Source: Hyphomicrobiales bacterium
GTDB taxonomy: Bacteria > Pseudomonadota > Alphaproteobacteria > Rhizobiales > Rhizobiaceae
Length of the DNA stretch: 64,000 nucleotides
NCBI GenBank assembly: GCA_900473045.1
Contig: UCKS01000018.1
Coordinates: 44,305-108,304 of the forward strand
Direction of reading: 5' to 3'
Each line of letters begins with the position of its first letter. The stretch's first letter is position 1. Shown here piece after piece: positions 17,528 to 26,218 of this stretch. Below the pieces are notes generated by a model, which was not told the origin of the DNA, made no database searches, and saw only the letters and a list, made by a program, of their open reading frames with translations. The position numbers and the translations under genes were made by a program.

Positions 17528-18433
17528 ATGGACATCCAAACAGTCATGCATTCAATGGTCGGCATCCGCACCCTCATCCCGGATGATGCTTTCACCGCAC
17601 ATTCGCTCGGTACGGTGCGTGAAGGCAGTGGTGTGGTCATTCGCGGGGATGGTTTGGTTTTGACGATTGGTTATCTGGTAACAGAGGCGGAGGAGGTCTG
17701 GCTCACCCGGGCGGATGGGCAGGTCGTTGCCGGTCACGCACTTGCCTATGATCAAGAGACCGGTCTTGGCCTCATCCAGGCTTTAGGCGCTTTGGACAGC
17801 CCAGCTCTGATGCTCGGCGATGCGGCAAAGGCGCAGGTTGGCGACCCTGTCACCTTTGCAGATGGTTTTGGCCGGTCCTTGGAGACGAAGATCGTGGCAA
17901 AGCGTGAATTTGCCGGATACTGGGAGTATCTGCTGGACGAAGCAATCTTTGTGGCGCCCGCACATCCCTCCTGGGGTGGGGCAGCCCTTGTCGCTGAGGA
18001 CGGCAGTCTCCTTGGGATTGGCTCCCTTAAGCTGATGATGAGCAGAAACGGCACCAGCACCGATATCAATATGGTTGTCCCGATCAATCTTCTTCCTCCC
18101 GTACTCGACGATTTGCTGGCTCGCGGAAAGGTCAACAAGCCGGCGCGTCCGTGGCTTGGCGCTTTCGCAGCGGAGAGCAACGGCGAAGTGGTTGTCATGA
18201 GTGTTGCTGCAGACGGGCCTGCAGCCAAGGCAGGGTTGAGGGGAGGCGACATCATAGCAGACGTTCGAGATGGCGAGATTGCTGGCCTTGCCGATTTTTA
18301 CCGGCAGGTCTGGAAGAGCGGCCCGGCCGGGTCTGAAATCCCTGTTCGAATATTGCGGGATGGCCGCGAAACCTGGCTCCGCGTCAGATCGGCTGATCGC
18401 GACAGCTTTCTGAAAAAACCCCGGTTGCAGTAG
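17528..18433 (+). CDS. Catalytically dead trypsin-like (HtrA-type) protein with PDZ domain
   Basis: The 301-residue protein has a DegP/HtrA-like trypsin fold (residues ~1-195) followed by a PDZ domain (~205-295, with VMSVAADGPAAKAGLRGGDII). All three catalytic positions are changed. The usual LTNAHVV histidine site is LTIGYLV, the TDLAVL aspartate site is TGLGLI, and the GNSGGP serine site is PSWGGA. No signal peptide is visible. ATG 17528 has GAGGTGG upstream. Such pseudoproteases can act as chaperones, scaffolds or peptide sensors through the PDZ domain. The gene stands alone. Confidence 0.8.
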   Translation: MDIQTVMHSMVGIRTLIPDDAFTAHSLGTVREGSGVVIRGDGLVLTIGYLVTEAEEVWLTRADGQVVAGHALAYDQETGLGLIQALGALDSPALMLGDAAKAQVGDPVTFADGFGRSLETKIVAKREFAGYWEYLLDEAIFVAPAHPSWGGAALVAEDGSLLGIGSLKLMMSRNGTSTDINMVVPINLLPPVLDDLLARGKVNKPARPWLGAFAAESNGEVVVMSVAADGPAAKAGLRGGDIIADVRDGEIAGLADFYRQVWKSGPAGSEIPVRILRDGRETWLRVRSADRDSFLKKPRLQ

Positions 18434-18750
18434 ATCGATCGCAAGTTGGCGACCCGAGATCAATTTTGCCTGAATGCGCTATCGCTTCGTCATTGGGGAA
18501 CACCGGCGTCGATGCATGCCGTGAAAAAAGGCGAGCGCGACAGTGCCGTGCCAATCTGCCCGCATTAAAGTCTCGTCGCAGGACTTGCAGGCTGACTTAT
18601 AGGGTGACGCCTAGGGCGTTTCCAACGCTTCACAAGGAAGGCCAACGCTTAGACCGGGGCGCATATGGAGTCGACCTGTCATCAGCCGATAGGACTTGGA
18701 CCGGGATCCCAGCTCATCGCGAGGGCGATGCATAGGGTCTCTGTCATGGG
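18434..18750. other. Region without a recognisable gene
   Basis: The 317 bases between the PDZ protein and the DUF982 gene contain only short open frames. I found no RNA gene, repeat or clear terminator. Confidence 0.45.
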
Positions 18751-19017
18751 TTACGAGGCGAGAATCTCAGCTTCCAGGCACGCCGCGATGAAGTCGTCGC
18801 GAATGGAGGCCGCTGAAACGCGCCTGCCCAGCGCTGCCATGCACAACCTCCTTGCGCGGTCATAACTCTCGCCGCGCTCTTGCGGCCATCGTTGCGTCAT
18901 GGCGTTCAGCGCCGATTGCGGACCGTCGATGTCGATTGGAATGCCGTGGCCGATGCGCACCCGCACGGGCTCTGCCCAGCAGATACTGCTGCAATTCATT
19001 TCGGTTTCTATGATCAT
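18751..19017 (-). CDS. DUF982 protein
   Basis: ATG 19017 is preceded by GGGAGGAG 7 bases away and gives 88 residues. The pattern of WAEPVRVRIG, then SALNAMTQRWP, then SYDRARRLCMAALGRR, then IRDDFIAACLEAEI matches DUF982, small proteins found in many copies in rhizobia, often general-stress genes of unknown function. A GGAAC-N16-AGTT promoter lies 29 bases upstream of the ATG. The longer frame up to 19122 runs through this promoter and is therefore unlikely. Confidence 0.82.
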   Translation of the reverse strand: MIIETEMNCSSICWAEPVRVRIGHGIPIDIDGPQSALNAMTQRWPQERGESYDRARRLCMAALGRRVSAASIRDDFIAACLEAEILAS

Positions 19018-19046
19018 CTTGAAGCTCCTCCCAGAGCCGCTGGAAT

Positions 19047-19071
19047 AACTCGGCTCGCTAATATTTGTTCC
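19047..19071 (-). promoter_or_regulatory. EcfG/RpoE2-type promoter for the DUF982 gene
   Basis: On the minus strand GGAAC (19071-19067) is followed by 16 bases and AGTT (19050-19047). This fits the published alphaproteobacterial general-stress consensus GGAAC-N18-TT. It lies 29 bases before the DUF982 start codon. Confidence 0.65.
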
Positions 19072-19279
19072 CCTGGGAGGTTCTAGTAACCCTGTGCGAA
19101 CATCGAAATGCGAACAGGGCATTCAAGGAAGTTCTGCATTCAGCGAACTGAAAGACTTGCTCCCGGTCTGGGTCTTTCAGATCAGTCCTTTAGCGATGCG
19201 GAGCGGGAAGATTCCCGCATCGACGCGGGGCAGTCGGTTCGAAACTGATTATGACGAATGCGATGCTTTGAAACGTTCT

Positions 19280-19594
19280 CTATCGCTGGTCCTCAGTTAT
19301 GAGGCGGTTGATCTCAGCTTCCAGGTCAAATGGCTGTTCATGCCCCATTGCGCTCACCGTCTGTGTTTGATGTGAGGTCTCTAACACGTGAGGAGTAGTG
19401 CCAGCACGTCGGTCAGCCGATCGTTCGGTGACCAAGGCACGGTATCGCATTGCCACTTCCGACATCGTCAACTGCCCGGAAATCCATTCCTCGATCCACG
19501 CATGAAACCTCTGGTCTTGCTCAATAACATGGCCGGCCTGCTGCGCACGTTGAAACGCGTTCTCCGCAGCGCGTCGTCTGACTTCTGCTGACAT
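19280..19594 (-). CDS. Small hypothetical protein, weakly like VbhA-type antitoxins
   Basis: ATG 19594 (after GTGAGGGAC, a fair ribosome-binding site) gives 104 residues. A helical N-terminus (MSAEVRRRAAENAFQRAQQ) is followed by a segment like that of VbhA-type antitoxins of Fic toxins: HAWIEEWISGQLTMSEVAMRYRA compares with the pattern F..Y..GEIT..E....YR. No Fic toxin gene lies next to it, so it may be an orphan or unrelated. The C-terminal 40 residues are polar and unrecognised. Function is uncertain. Confidence 0.5.
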   Translation of the reverse strand: MSAEVRRRAAENAFQRAQQAGHVIEQDQRFHAWIEEWISGQLTMSEVAMRYRALVTERSADRRAGTTPHVLETSHQTQTVSAMGHEQPFDLEAEINRLITEDQR

Positions 19595-20125
19595 CTGTCC
19601 CTCACATCGGTACTCTCTTGGCAGATATAGATGCCGCCGTATGAATTTCACTATCGTCCACCAACTGGGGCTATTTAACAATGCGGGCAGTGGTTCGAAC
19701 AGATGGGTCGCGTTGCGCGTCGACGCAGCATCCGCGTCTGACTGAATGATGCGTCATCTGTAGGGCTTTAACCGAGATTGCGGTCTCTTTTGCCCGGCAC
19801 ATGCCAAGGCCGATCCCCAGGATGGGCAAGTGCCTTGGGGTAGGGTAGGACAGCCCTCCATCTCGAACGCAGATCATCCTCGATGCCGTCAGCACAATTT
19901 GGCATCCAATGGCGATTGGCTAATCCCGCTCACACTGTCGCCCTCCCGGTGATCGACGGCGACTTAAGAGACCCAACCCACCTGGATGTCGCTACCTCGC
20001 AGGACGTGACCGCTGCGGCTGTATTTTGGGTGGAACAGCACAACCATCTGTGCACGTCACGACTTTCAGGCCCATATGCTGTGCCCAGATCGGGAGCAGG
20101 GCTTCCGCTATCTCGACGCCCTCCT
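19595..20125. other. Region without a recognisable gene
   Basis: About 530 bases with short open frames on both strands (19671-19895 minus, 19883-20389 plus), none with a domain I know. The plus-strand frame overlaps the SDR gene and is probably a shadow. Confidence 0.45.
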
Positions 20126-20989
20126 CTAAATCATGATTTCGCCACCTGTAACCGGGATCACGGCTCCGGTCATGAAGCTCCCTTCATCAGACGCAAGAAG
20201 GACATACGCACCTGCGAGCTCCGCTGGCTGTCCGGCCCGGCCGATCAACGTCTGCTTGCCGAACGTTTCCGATTTCTCCGGCGGCATCGTGGATGGAATG
20301 AGAGGCGTCCAGATCGGGCCGGGCGCCACCGCATTCACGCGGATGCCTTTTTCAGCCACCATCTCCGCAAGACCGGCGGTAAAATTTGAAACGGCACCTT
20401 TGGTGGCGGCGTATGCAAGGAGATGCGAGGACGGCTGCCGGGATTGGATTGACGTCGTGTTGATGATCGAGCTGCCGGCGGGCATGTGCGGGATCGCAGC
20501 TTTCGACAAAAAGAACGGCGCATAGATGTTTGTGCGGAACGTCTCGTCCCATTCATCGGCGGTTATATCCTGGATGGAGCTGTAGGTCCTTTGAAAGGCC
20601 GCGTTGTTGACGAGGATATCGATGCCACCAAGTTCTTCAACCGCCTTGGTGACCAGCGCCATGCAGTGCTGTTCGTTTTTGATGTCGCCGGGCACAACGA
20701 TAGCCTTGCGCCCGGCTTCCTTTACCCATTTCGCCGTCTCTTTCGCATCTTCATCCTCATTCAGGTAGGAGATAAGAATATCGGCACCTTCGCGCGCGTA
20801 GGCAATGGCGACCGCCCGGCCAATGCCGGAATCGGCTCCTGTGATCAGGGCAACTTTGCCCTTTAACTTTCCGGCTCCCTTGTAGGATTTTTCGCCGTGG
20901 TCGGGGATCGGCTTCATCAGCTTGGTTTCGCCGGGCGGTGATTGCTCCTGTTTCGGCTGCGGCGGCATTGGACGGTGGCTATCGGACAT
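20126..20989 (-). CDS. Stress-type SDR oxidoreductase (YghA/GsiB-associated group)
   Basis: The 287-residue enzyme has the extended proline-rich N-terminus (MPPQPKQEQSPPGETKLMKP) of the YghA-like SDR subgroup. It also has TGADSGIGRAVA for NAD(P) binding, NNAAF, the catalytic Ser in STSIQS-like INTTSIQS, YAATK and the C-terminal VTGGEIM. Members are often induced in general stress and act on aldehydes or sugars, with unknown physiological substrate. A GGAAC-N16-AGTT promoter lies 34 bases upstream. It is divergent from the YihY-like gene. Confidence 0.88.
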   Translation of the reverse strand: MSDSHRPMPPQPKQEQSPPGETKLMKPIPDHGEKSYKGAGKLKGKVALITGADSGIGRAVAIAYAREGADILISYLNEDEDAKETAKWVKEAGRKAIVVPGDIKNEQHCMALVTKAVEELGGIDILVNNAAFQRTYSSIQDITADEWDETFRTNIYAPFFLSKAAIPHMPAGSSIINTTSIQSRQPSSHLLAYAATKGAVSNFTAGLAEMVAEKGIRVNAVAPGPIWTPLIPSTMPPEKSETFGKQTLIGRAGQPAELAGAYVLLASDEGSFMTGAVIPVTGGEIMI

Positions 20990-21022
20990 CTAGGCGCTCC
21001 TGGCTGGACAAATGTCTCCAAG

Positions 21023-21047
21023 AACTTGCCAGGAGGGTGGAAGTTCC
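21023..21047 (-). promoter_or_regulatory. EcfG/RpoE2-type promoter for the stress SDR gene
   Basis: On the minus strand GGAAC (21047-21043), 16 bases, then AGTT (21026-21023), ending 34 bases before the SDR start codon. The layout is the same as at 19047, 22108 and 31189. Confidence 0.62.
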
Positions 21048-21113
21048 AGGGCGCCTCAACGTCGCAAAAGCGGATGGCTGCCCTAGGTCAAGAGGAAGGC
21101 AGGGAGGCGCACA

Positions 21114-22103
21114 TGAACAAGTCCAGCGACGTGGCTTATATCGAGGTCGAAGAGAGGAGCCGGGCAGGGGACGGGATGCCGAAACCCCGAACGAAATCCC
21201 GTTCGCAGGACTGCGTGATGTCTTTTGGCGCGTGTTCACACAAGTGATCGAAGACAGGGTCACTCTCGTTGCGGCGGGTGTCGCTTTTTATATCCTCCTG
21301 TCGCTGTTTCCGGCCTTAGGCGCGCTCGTCTCGCTCTACGGCTTTATCGCCGACCCGAGCTCGATGGCCAAGCATATCACGTTCATGGCAGACATCCTCC
21401 CACCTGGCGCGTTCGACATCATATTGACGCAACTCAACGTCCTGGTTCAAGCGAAGCCATCTTCGTTGACCATGGCCTTTTTCCTCGGTCTGATGATCGC
21501 ATTGTGGAGTGCCAACAGCGCCGTGAAGGCTATGTTCGATGCGATGAACATAGCGTACGGCGAAACGGAAAAGCGGGGAATCATACAGCTTAATCTGATC
21601 TCTCTCGCCTTTACCGGGATTGCCTTGATCTTTGCAGCCATCCTGGTGGCGGCGATTGGCGGGGTTCCCGCAGTTCTTTCGTATCTGTGGCTGGACAGAT
21701 GGCAGGAAACGCTCATCGCATCGTGCGGTGGCCCGTCGTTCTGGTCTTTGTCGGCAGTGGCATCGCGCTGATTTACCATTATGGTCCCAGCCGTGAGTTC
21801 GCGAAGGTTCGATGGCTGAGTTGGGGAGCCGTCTTCAGCACCTTGTTATGGATCACGGCCTCAATCGTGTTTTCCTTTTACATCGAGACGTTTGCTGACT
21901 ATCAGGCCACCTATGGAGCGCTGGGGGCCCTGATCGGCTTCATGATCTGGACCTGGATTTCTGTGATCATCGTCATCATCGGAGCGGAGCTCAATGCCGA
22001 ACTTGAGCATCAGACCGCGCGCGACACGACCACCGGGGCACCGCGTCCTTTGGGAGCGCGCGGCGCTTATGTTGCCGATACGGTAGGGGCGGCGACCGAC
22101 TGA
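21114..22103 (+). pseudogene. YihY/BrkB-family membrane protein, two frameshifts
   Basis: ATG 21114 begins MNKSSDVAYIEVEERSRAGDG. The frame must then shift (a G lost from GGGG near 21176) to DAETPNEIPFAGLRDVFWRV and the YihY core with several hydrophobic segments. A second shift near 21720 (CC to C) separates LWLDRWQETLI from RIVRWPVVLVFVGSGIALIYHYGP. Restored, it would be ~330 residues with six membrane helices, and it ends in the typical FMIWTWISVIIVIIGAELNAELEHQT. YihY proteins were once called RNase BN, but their role is unknown. It is divergent from the stress SDR. Confidence 0.8.
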
Positions 22104-22107
22104 ACGT

Positions 22108-22132
22108 GGAACTTTGGCAGCAGCACCGAGTT
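22108..22132 (+). promoter_or_regulatory. EcfG/RpoE2-type promoter for the exonuclease III operon
   Basis: GGAAC (22108-22112), 16 bases, then AGTT (22129-22132). The TTG start of the exonuclease gene at 22166 lies 33 bases on, which also supports that start over the GTG at 22106. Confidence 0.62.
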
Positions 22133-22165
22133 TTCACCGCACCATTCCTGCAAGGCGACACGGCA

Positions 22166-22972
22166 TTGAAAATCGCCACATACAACGTAAACGGCGTCAA
22201 CGGCCGCCTCGATGTCCTCCTCCGATGGCTCGACGAGGCGTCGCCTGACATCGTCTGTCTGCAAGAATTGAAATCACCCGACGCCGGACTTCCGCTCAAG
22301 GAGATCGAGAAATCCGGATATGGGGCGATTTGGCACGGACAGAAATCCTCGAATGGTGTGGCTATCCTGGCGCGTGACAGGCAGCCGATATTCACCCGAA
22401 GGGGTTTGCCGGGTGATCCCGACGACATGCATAGCCGTTACATCGAGGCTGCGGTCGAGGGGATCGTAATAGGCTGTCTTTATCTGCCGAACGGCAACCC
22501 TTCGCCCGGGCCAAAATTTGACTACAAATTGAAGTGGTTCGACCGCTTGGCACGCTACGCTGCAGGATTGCTCGACCTCGATGTGCCCGTCGTCCTGGCG
22601 GGCGATTACGATCTCGTTCCGACCGAGCTCGACGTCTACAAGCCCGAACGCTGGGTTGATGATGCGCTGTTGCGATCCGAGGTCGTTGACGCCTATCGCC
22701 AACCCGTCGATCAAGGCTGGACAGATGCGCTTCGAGACCTCAATCCCGATGCGAGGATCTATATGTTTTGGGACTATATGCGAAACGCCTACGGCCGGGA
22801 CGCGGGCCTGCGGCTCGATCACTTTTTACTGAGCCCATCCGTTGCCAAGCGACTTTGCAGCGCCGGCGTCGATAAGCATGTGCGGGGATGGGAGCATACC
22901 AGCGATCACGCCCCGGTATGGATCGAACTATCCGTAGATCAAAAAGCGATCAAACCCTGGAGACAGCGATGA
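22166..22972 (+). CDS. xth: Exodeoxyribonuclease III family AP endonuclease
   Basis: Starting at TTG 22166 (AAGGCGA upstream) the protein is 268 residues and begins MKIATYNVNGVNGR, as exonuclease III proteins do. Catalytic elements: the Asn of YNVNG, metal-binding Glu in CLQELKSP, the DNA-contact Tyr in CLYLPNG, and the final SDHAPVW with the catalytic Asp-His pair. One key position differs: the usual GD-x-N motif is GDYDLVPTELDV, so Asn is replaced by Asp. It repairs abasic sites and acts 3' to 5'. It is the first gene of a stress-promoter-driven unit. Confidence 0.87.
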   Translation: MKIATYNVNGVNGRLDVLLRWLDEASPDIVCLQELKSPDAGLPLKEIEKSGYGAIWHGQKSSNGVAILARDRQPIFTRRGLPGDPDDMHSRYIEAAVEGIVIGCLYLPNGNPSPGPKFDYKLKWFDRLARYAAGLLDLDVPVVLAGDYDLVPTELDVYKPERWVDDALLRSEVVDAYRQPVDQGWTDALRDLNPDARIYMFWDYMRNAYGRDAGLRLDHFLLSPSVAKRLCSAGVDKHVRGWEHTSDHAPVWIELSVDQKAIKPWRQR

Positions 22973-23211
22973 GCGACAAACTACGTGAGACTATCCGGGA
23001 GCGGATCGAGGATTTTGTCGATTCCTTCGTTGTCGAGGGCTCGAAACCAGCAGACGTCTTTGATGCGATGGAGGCTGAAATTGCAGCTCTTCGAAAGGCA
23101 TACGACCGGGATCCCGCTCCGGCGGATGACGGCAGTGCGCCAGAGGTGTTGGAGGAGCCTTCCAACGACTGGCCCGGAGCCGACGTGAAAATTCAATCAG
23201 GTGACGTGTGA
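22969..23211 (+). CDS. Small acidic hypothetical protein
   Basis: ATG 22969 overlaps the exonuclease III stop (ATGA), giving an 80-residue acidic protein. The first 45 residues are predicted helical (LRETIRERIEDFVDSF and AMEAEIAALRKAY), and the rest is a flexible acidic tail. I do not recognise a domain. Its coupling to xth and the closely following glutaminase gene suggests a three-gene unit under the stress promoter at 22108. Confidence 0.65.
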   Translation: MSDKLRETIRERIEDFVDSFVVEGSKPADVFDAMEAEIAALRKAYDRDPAPADDGSAPEVLEEPSNDWPGADVKIQSGDV

Positions 23212-23212
23212 G

Positions 23213-24198
23213 ATGCCGGTCGAACTGAAGTCCTTAGTGGATGATGTTGTCGAGAGAGTGCGCAATGCTGCACCGGGCATCTTCGATGAGGCAGTCGGCA
23301 GGGCTGAGGCGAGCGGCAAGCTGTACCCCGCAAATCGGACTTCGGTAAATTCGGCATTGCCGTGTTCATGCGCAACGGGGAAGTCGCGTCTGCGGGCAAT
23401 TGCGGCGTAGGCTTTCCCATTCAGTCGATCTCCAAGGTATTTGCACTGGATGTCGCCCTTGAAGCGCTCGGCGAGACGTTGTGGAAGCGCGTCGGCCGGG
23501 ATCCCTCCGGCGATCCCTTTAACTCGATCATAGATCTCGAACGAGCCAAGGGCGTCCCGCGCAACCCGTTCATCAACGCCGGTGCCTTGGTCGTCTGCGA
23601 TATTCTGGTGGGCCTTGGCGGGCGCGCCGGCCCGAACCATCATGTCATCAACCTCGTGAAGCGGATGCTTGACGGAAATGTGCCGGAACTCAACCAGGAC
23701 GTGATGGATAGTGATCGCACAGGCGGGGACTTGAACCGCTCTTTGATGTTCATGGCCAGACATCACGGGAACCTGAAGCATCCGGTAGAGAAGGTCATGG
23801 ATGCCTATATCCACCAGTGCGCGCTGACTTTGGACTGCCGCGGGCTTGCGAAGGCTGGACGGTTTCTTTTGCTTGACGACCCGGATGACCAAGATGGTGT
23901 GAAAATCGCGGCGGCGCGGCGGGCACGGCGCATCTTGTCGATCATGATGTTGTGCGGCCAATACGATGGCTCCGGTGATTTCGCCTATCGCGTCGGACTT
24001 CCGGCAAAGTCCGGGGTGGGGGGTGGCATTTTGGCGATCGCGCCGCATCGCGCCTCGATCGCGGTCTGGTCACCAGCGCTGGATCCCATGGGTAATAGCT
24101 GGCTGGGAACTCTGGGCCTTGAGGTCCTGACCTCGAAAACAGACTGGTCTGTCTTCGGCGCATCTCGCCGCGCGTTTCGCGAGCATCAGGGCGCGTGA
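23213..24198 (+). pseudogene. Glutaminase (GlsA family), damaged near the N-terminus
   Basis: ATG 23213 begins a glutaminase-like N-terminus (DDVVERVRNAAPGIFDEA, then ASGKLY), but the conserved GK-x-ADYIP-x-L segment is largely missing and the frame changes near 23310. From FGKFGIAVFMRNGEVASAG the rest is intact: PIQSISKVF with the catalytic serine, GDPFNSI, NPFINAGALVV, and RVGLPAKSGVGGGILA. About 14 bases seem to be deleted. The enzyme would hydrolyse glutamine to glutamate and ammonia, and such genes are often acid-stress-linked. Reinitiation at ATG 23362 would lack part of the active-site lid. Confidence 0.75.
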
Positions 24199-24320
24199 TG
24201 AGTTGCCGAATCATGGAATGTTCGTTTGCCAGACCTGGTCGCGCCTCCTAAGGCCGCTTTGGCGGTCGAACACTAGTCAGCATCGCCGAGGCTGCTGGCG
24301 CTCTTGGTATCGAAACTAGC

Positions 24321-24677
24321 TCAACGTGTTCGACCCAACAGGTACCCGAGCGCAGCAACGATTGCAGCCGCTTCTACCGGCCGGCTACTGATGAAAGCCC
24401 GGACGTTGTTGGCGAATGATGTGACGTCATCGCCGGCTTTGGCCGAGAGATCATTGTCGTTCTTTACGCGCTCGGCCTCGGTCAAATCCGTCCGGCCCGA
24501 AGCGGTACCCGTATGCGTCATTGAGACTGGATCGGAGGCCGGGAAGGTGTCTTCCAGCCGTCTTTCGAGTTCTCCTTTTCCGTCTCCGCCTCGCTGGCGT
24601 GCCCGCTCCTGCTTCAAGGACTGCACTGCGGGCGACTCGTTTGGATCTTTAGCCATAACGGTGTGTCCGGTGCCCAT
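24321..24677 (-). CDS. DUF883/ElaB-like membrane-anchored stress protein
   Basis: ATG 24677 (AGGGAAT upstream) gives 118 residues. A polar, disordered N-terminal half (LKQERARQRGGDGKGELERRLE and TFPASDPVS) is followed by an amphipathic helix. The C-terminal hydrophobic segment RPVEAAAIVAALGYLLGR is the DUF883/ElaB/YqjD type tail anchor with small residues. Such proteins attach ribosomes or other partners to the inner membrane in stationary phase. A later start at 24656 is possible. It lies in a stress-gene neighbourhood. Confidence 0.65.
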   Translation of the reverse strand: MGTGHTVMAKDPNESPAVQSLKQERARQRGGDGKGELERRLEDTFPASDPVSMTHTGTASGRTDLTEAERVKNDNDLSAKAGDDVTSFANNVRAFISSRPVEAAAIVAALGYLLGRTR

Positions 24678-24910
24678 GGTATTCCCTATCGCCGCCGGAA
24701 GTTCCGCAGGCACATCTGGAATTTTAGCGAAGGTGCATTAAGCGCGCGAAGAACCCCCGCGCCGGGGAAAAGACGACTGCAATTCCAGCGTTCGTTGGAA
24801 CCCGCTATCAAACGTCATTGCAGGTGCTACAGGTGGACGTATGGCTTCCAATGAGGAGGCCAAATTTGGATATCTGGTATGTTTGGCTGATCCTTCGAGG
24901 ATGTTGAGTG

Positions 24911-26005
24911 CTACTTCATGAGGCCGGCTGCCCGCAACGCATCCTCTATTGTCTTTTGAATCCCGCTCGACGCCGGGGCGGAAGAGGGTGTTGTGGGCAA
25001 CTCGACGGTCGTTTTGCCGGTCGGATCGAGATCTCGCTCGGCGCGCTTTTCGAAAGACGCGATCAGTCCCCAGGACCGGGCGATGTGCAGCGTAGACGAT
25101 ATCTTGACGTCAAGCATATAAGGCGCACTGCGGCCATAGCCCGAGCGGGGGTCGATTGGCGTCCCATGGCCCATGCCATGTATGCTGTAGTGTTCGATGA
25201 GATCACGTCCATCCGGTGACTTCCAGACCATGCGCGTATGTCCGTCGACCACCTCGACCAGGCCGGGCTTTTGTGAAACGGGGTGTACCGCGCGCCATTG
25301 GTCGATGATGGACAATGCGTTTAACGGAACCACCGTTGCGTCCAGCGTCCCCTGCCAGACGGAAATCGCTGGCCATGGGCCGCCATGATGTGACCCGTTG
25401 CGAAGAAGAGATTGCAGTGTCACCGCATCGGGTAAGCCATGACCTCGCATTCGGTCGAACGCCTCCGGAATAGACGCGGCCGCTCTATAGGCAAGACCGG
25501 CGATGATTGCCCCTCCTGAAAACACTTCGGGATATGTGGCAAGCATCACGTTCGCCATGGCACCGCCGGCCGACAATCCCGTGATGAAGATGCGGCTGCG
25601 GTCAATGTTATGACGTGTCGCCACTGTGTCTATCATCTGACGGATGGACGCCGCTTCTCCTTGTCCGCGCGTGGTGTCGCCAGGAGAAAACCAGTTAAAG
25701 CAAGTGTTGGCGTTGTTGCTCCCGGTCTGCTGGGGAAAGAGAACTGCAAACCCGTAGTCGTCCGCAAGGCGAGACCATCCGGATCCATGATCGTAAGTGC
25801 TGGCGGTTTGAGTGCAGCCGTGAAGGACAACGACGAGAGGTGCTTGGGGCTGCATGCCGGCAGGAATGCGGACGCGGGCCTCCAATCCGCCGGGGTTCGC
25901 TCCGAAGGGCCCGAGATCTGCCAGTAGGTTTCCGGGTTCGTGAACCCGGCCACCTGATCCGCGCAGTCTGCTCAATCGCTCGATTGTATCGGAAATGGAT
26001 CGCAT
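24911..26005 (-). CDS. PHB-depolymerase-family esterase (LpqC-like)
   Basis: The 364-residue alpha/beta hydrolase has the family oxyanion motif VVLHGCTQTAS, the lipase box GLSAGGAM, WQGTLDATV for the acid and the catalytic histidine in IHGMGHGTPID. The domain matches extracellular polyhydroxybutyrate depolymerase catalytic domains and feruloyl-esterase-like LpqC proteins. No clear signal peptide precedes it, so an intracellular or moonlighting export route is open. An extended low-complexity C-terminus (TTPSSAPASSG) precedes a short helix. It is a single-gene unit. Confidence 0.87.
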   Translation of the reverse strand: MRSISDTIERLSRLRGSGGRVHEPGNLLADLGPFGANPGGLEARVRIPAGMQPQAPLVVVLHGCTQTASTYDHGSGWSRLADDYGFAVLFPQQTGSNNANTCFNWFSPGDTTRGQGEAASIRQMIDTVATRHNIDRSRIFITGLSAGGAMANVMLATYPEVFSGGAIIAGLAYRAAASIPEAFDRMRGHGLPDAVTLQSLLRNGSHHGGPWPAISVWQGTLDATVVPLNALSIIDQWRAVHPVSQKPGLVEVVDGHTRMVWKSPDGRDLIEHYSIHGMGHGTPIDPRSGYGRSAPYMLDVKISSTLHIARSWGLIASFEKRAERDLDPTGKTTVELPTTPSSAPASSGIQKTIEDALRAAGLMK

Positions 26006-26218
26006 TTCATGCCTCCTCGCGGCTCAAGGACGATTGCCACGTGGCAGCCCAACGCATGATGAACCCGATGGTTGCTGCACTGCACAAATAAAGTTTGTGC
26101 GCGTGGTGCGCATCGGAGCCATTGCGGATCGCGACATCTGCATCGTATCCCACAGTTGAGACGAGCCTCACAAAGGACAACAAAGTGGCAAGAATTCCGA
26201 GGCCGGTGCCGCGGAGGT

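Noticed and set aside
19883..20389. 168-residue plus-strand frame
   Set aside because: Most of it lies antisense to the stress SDR; the part outside has no domain and no ribosome-binding site.
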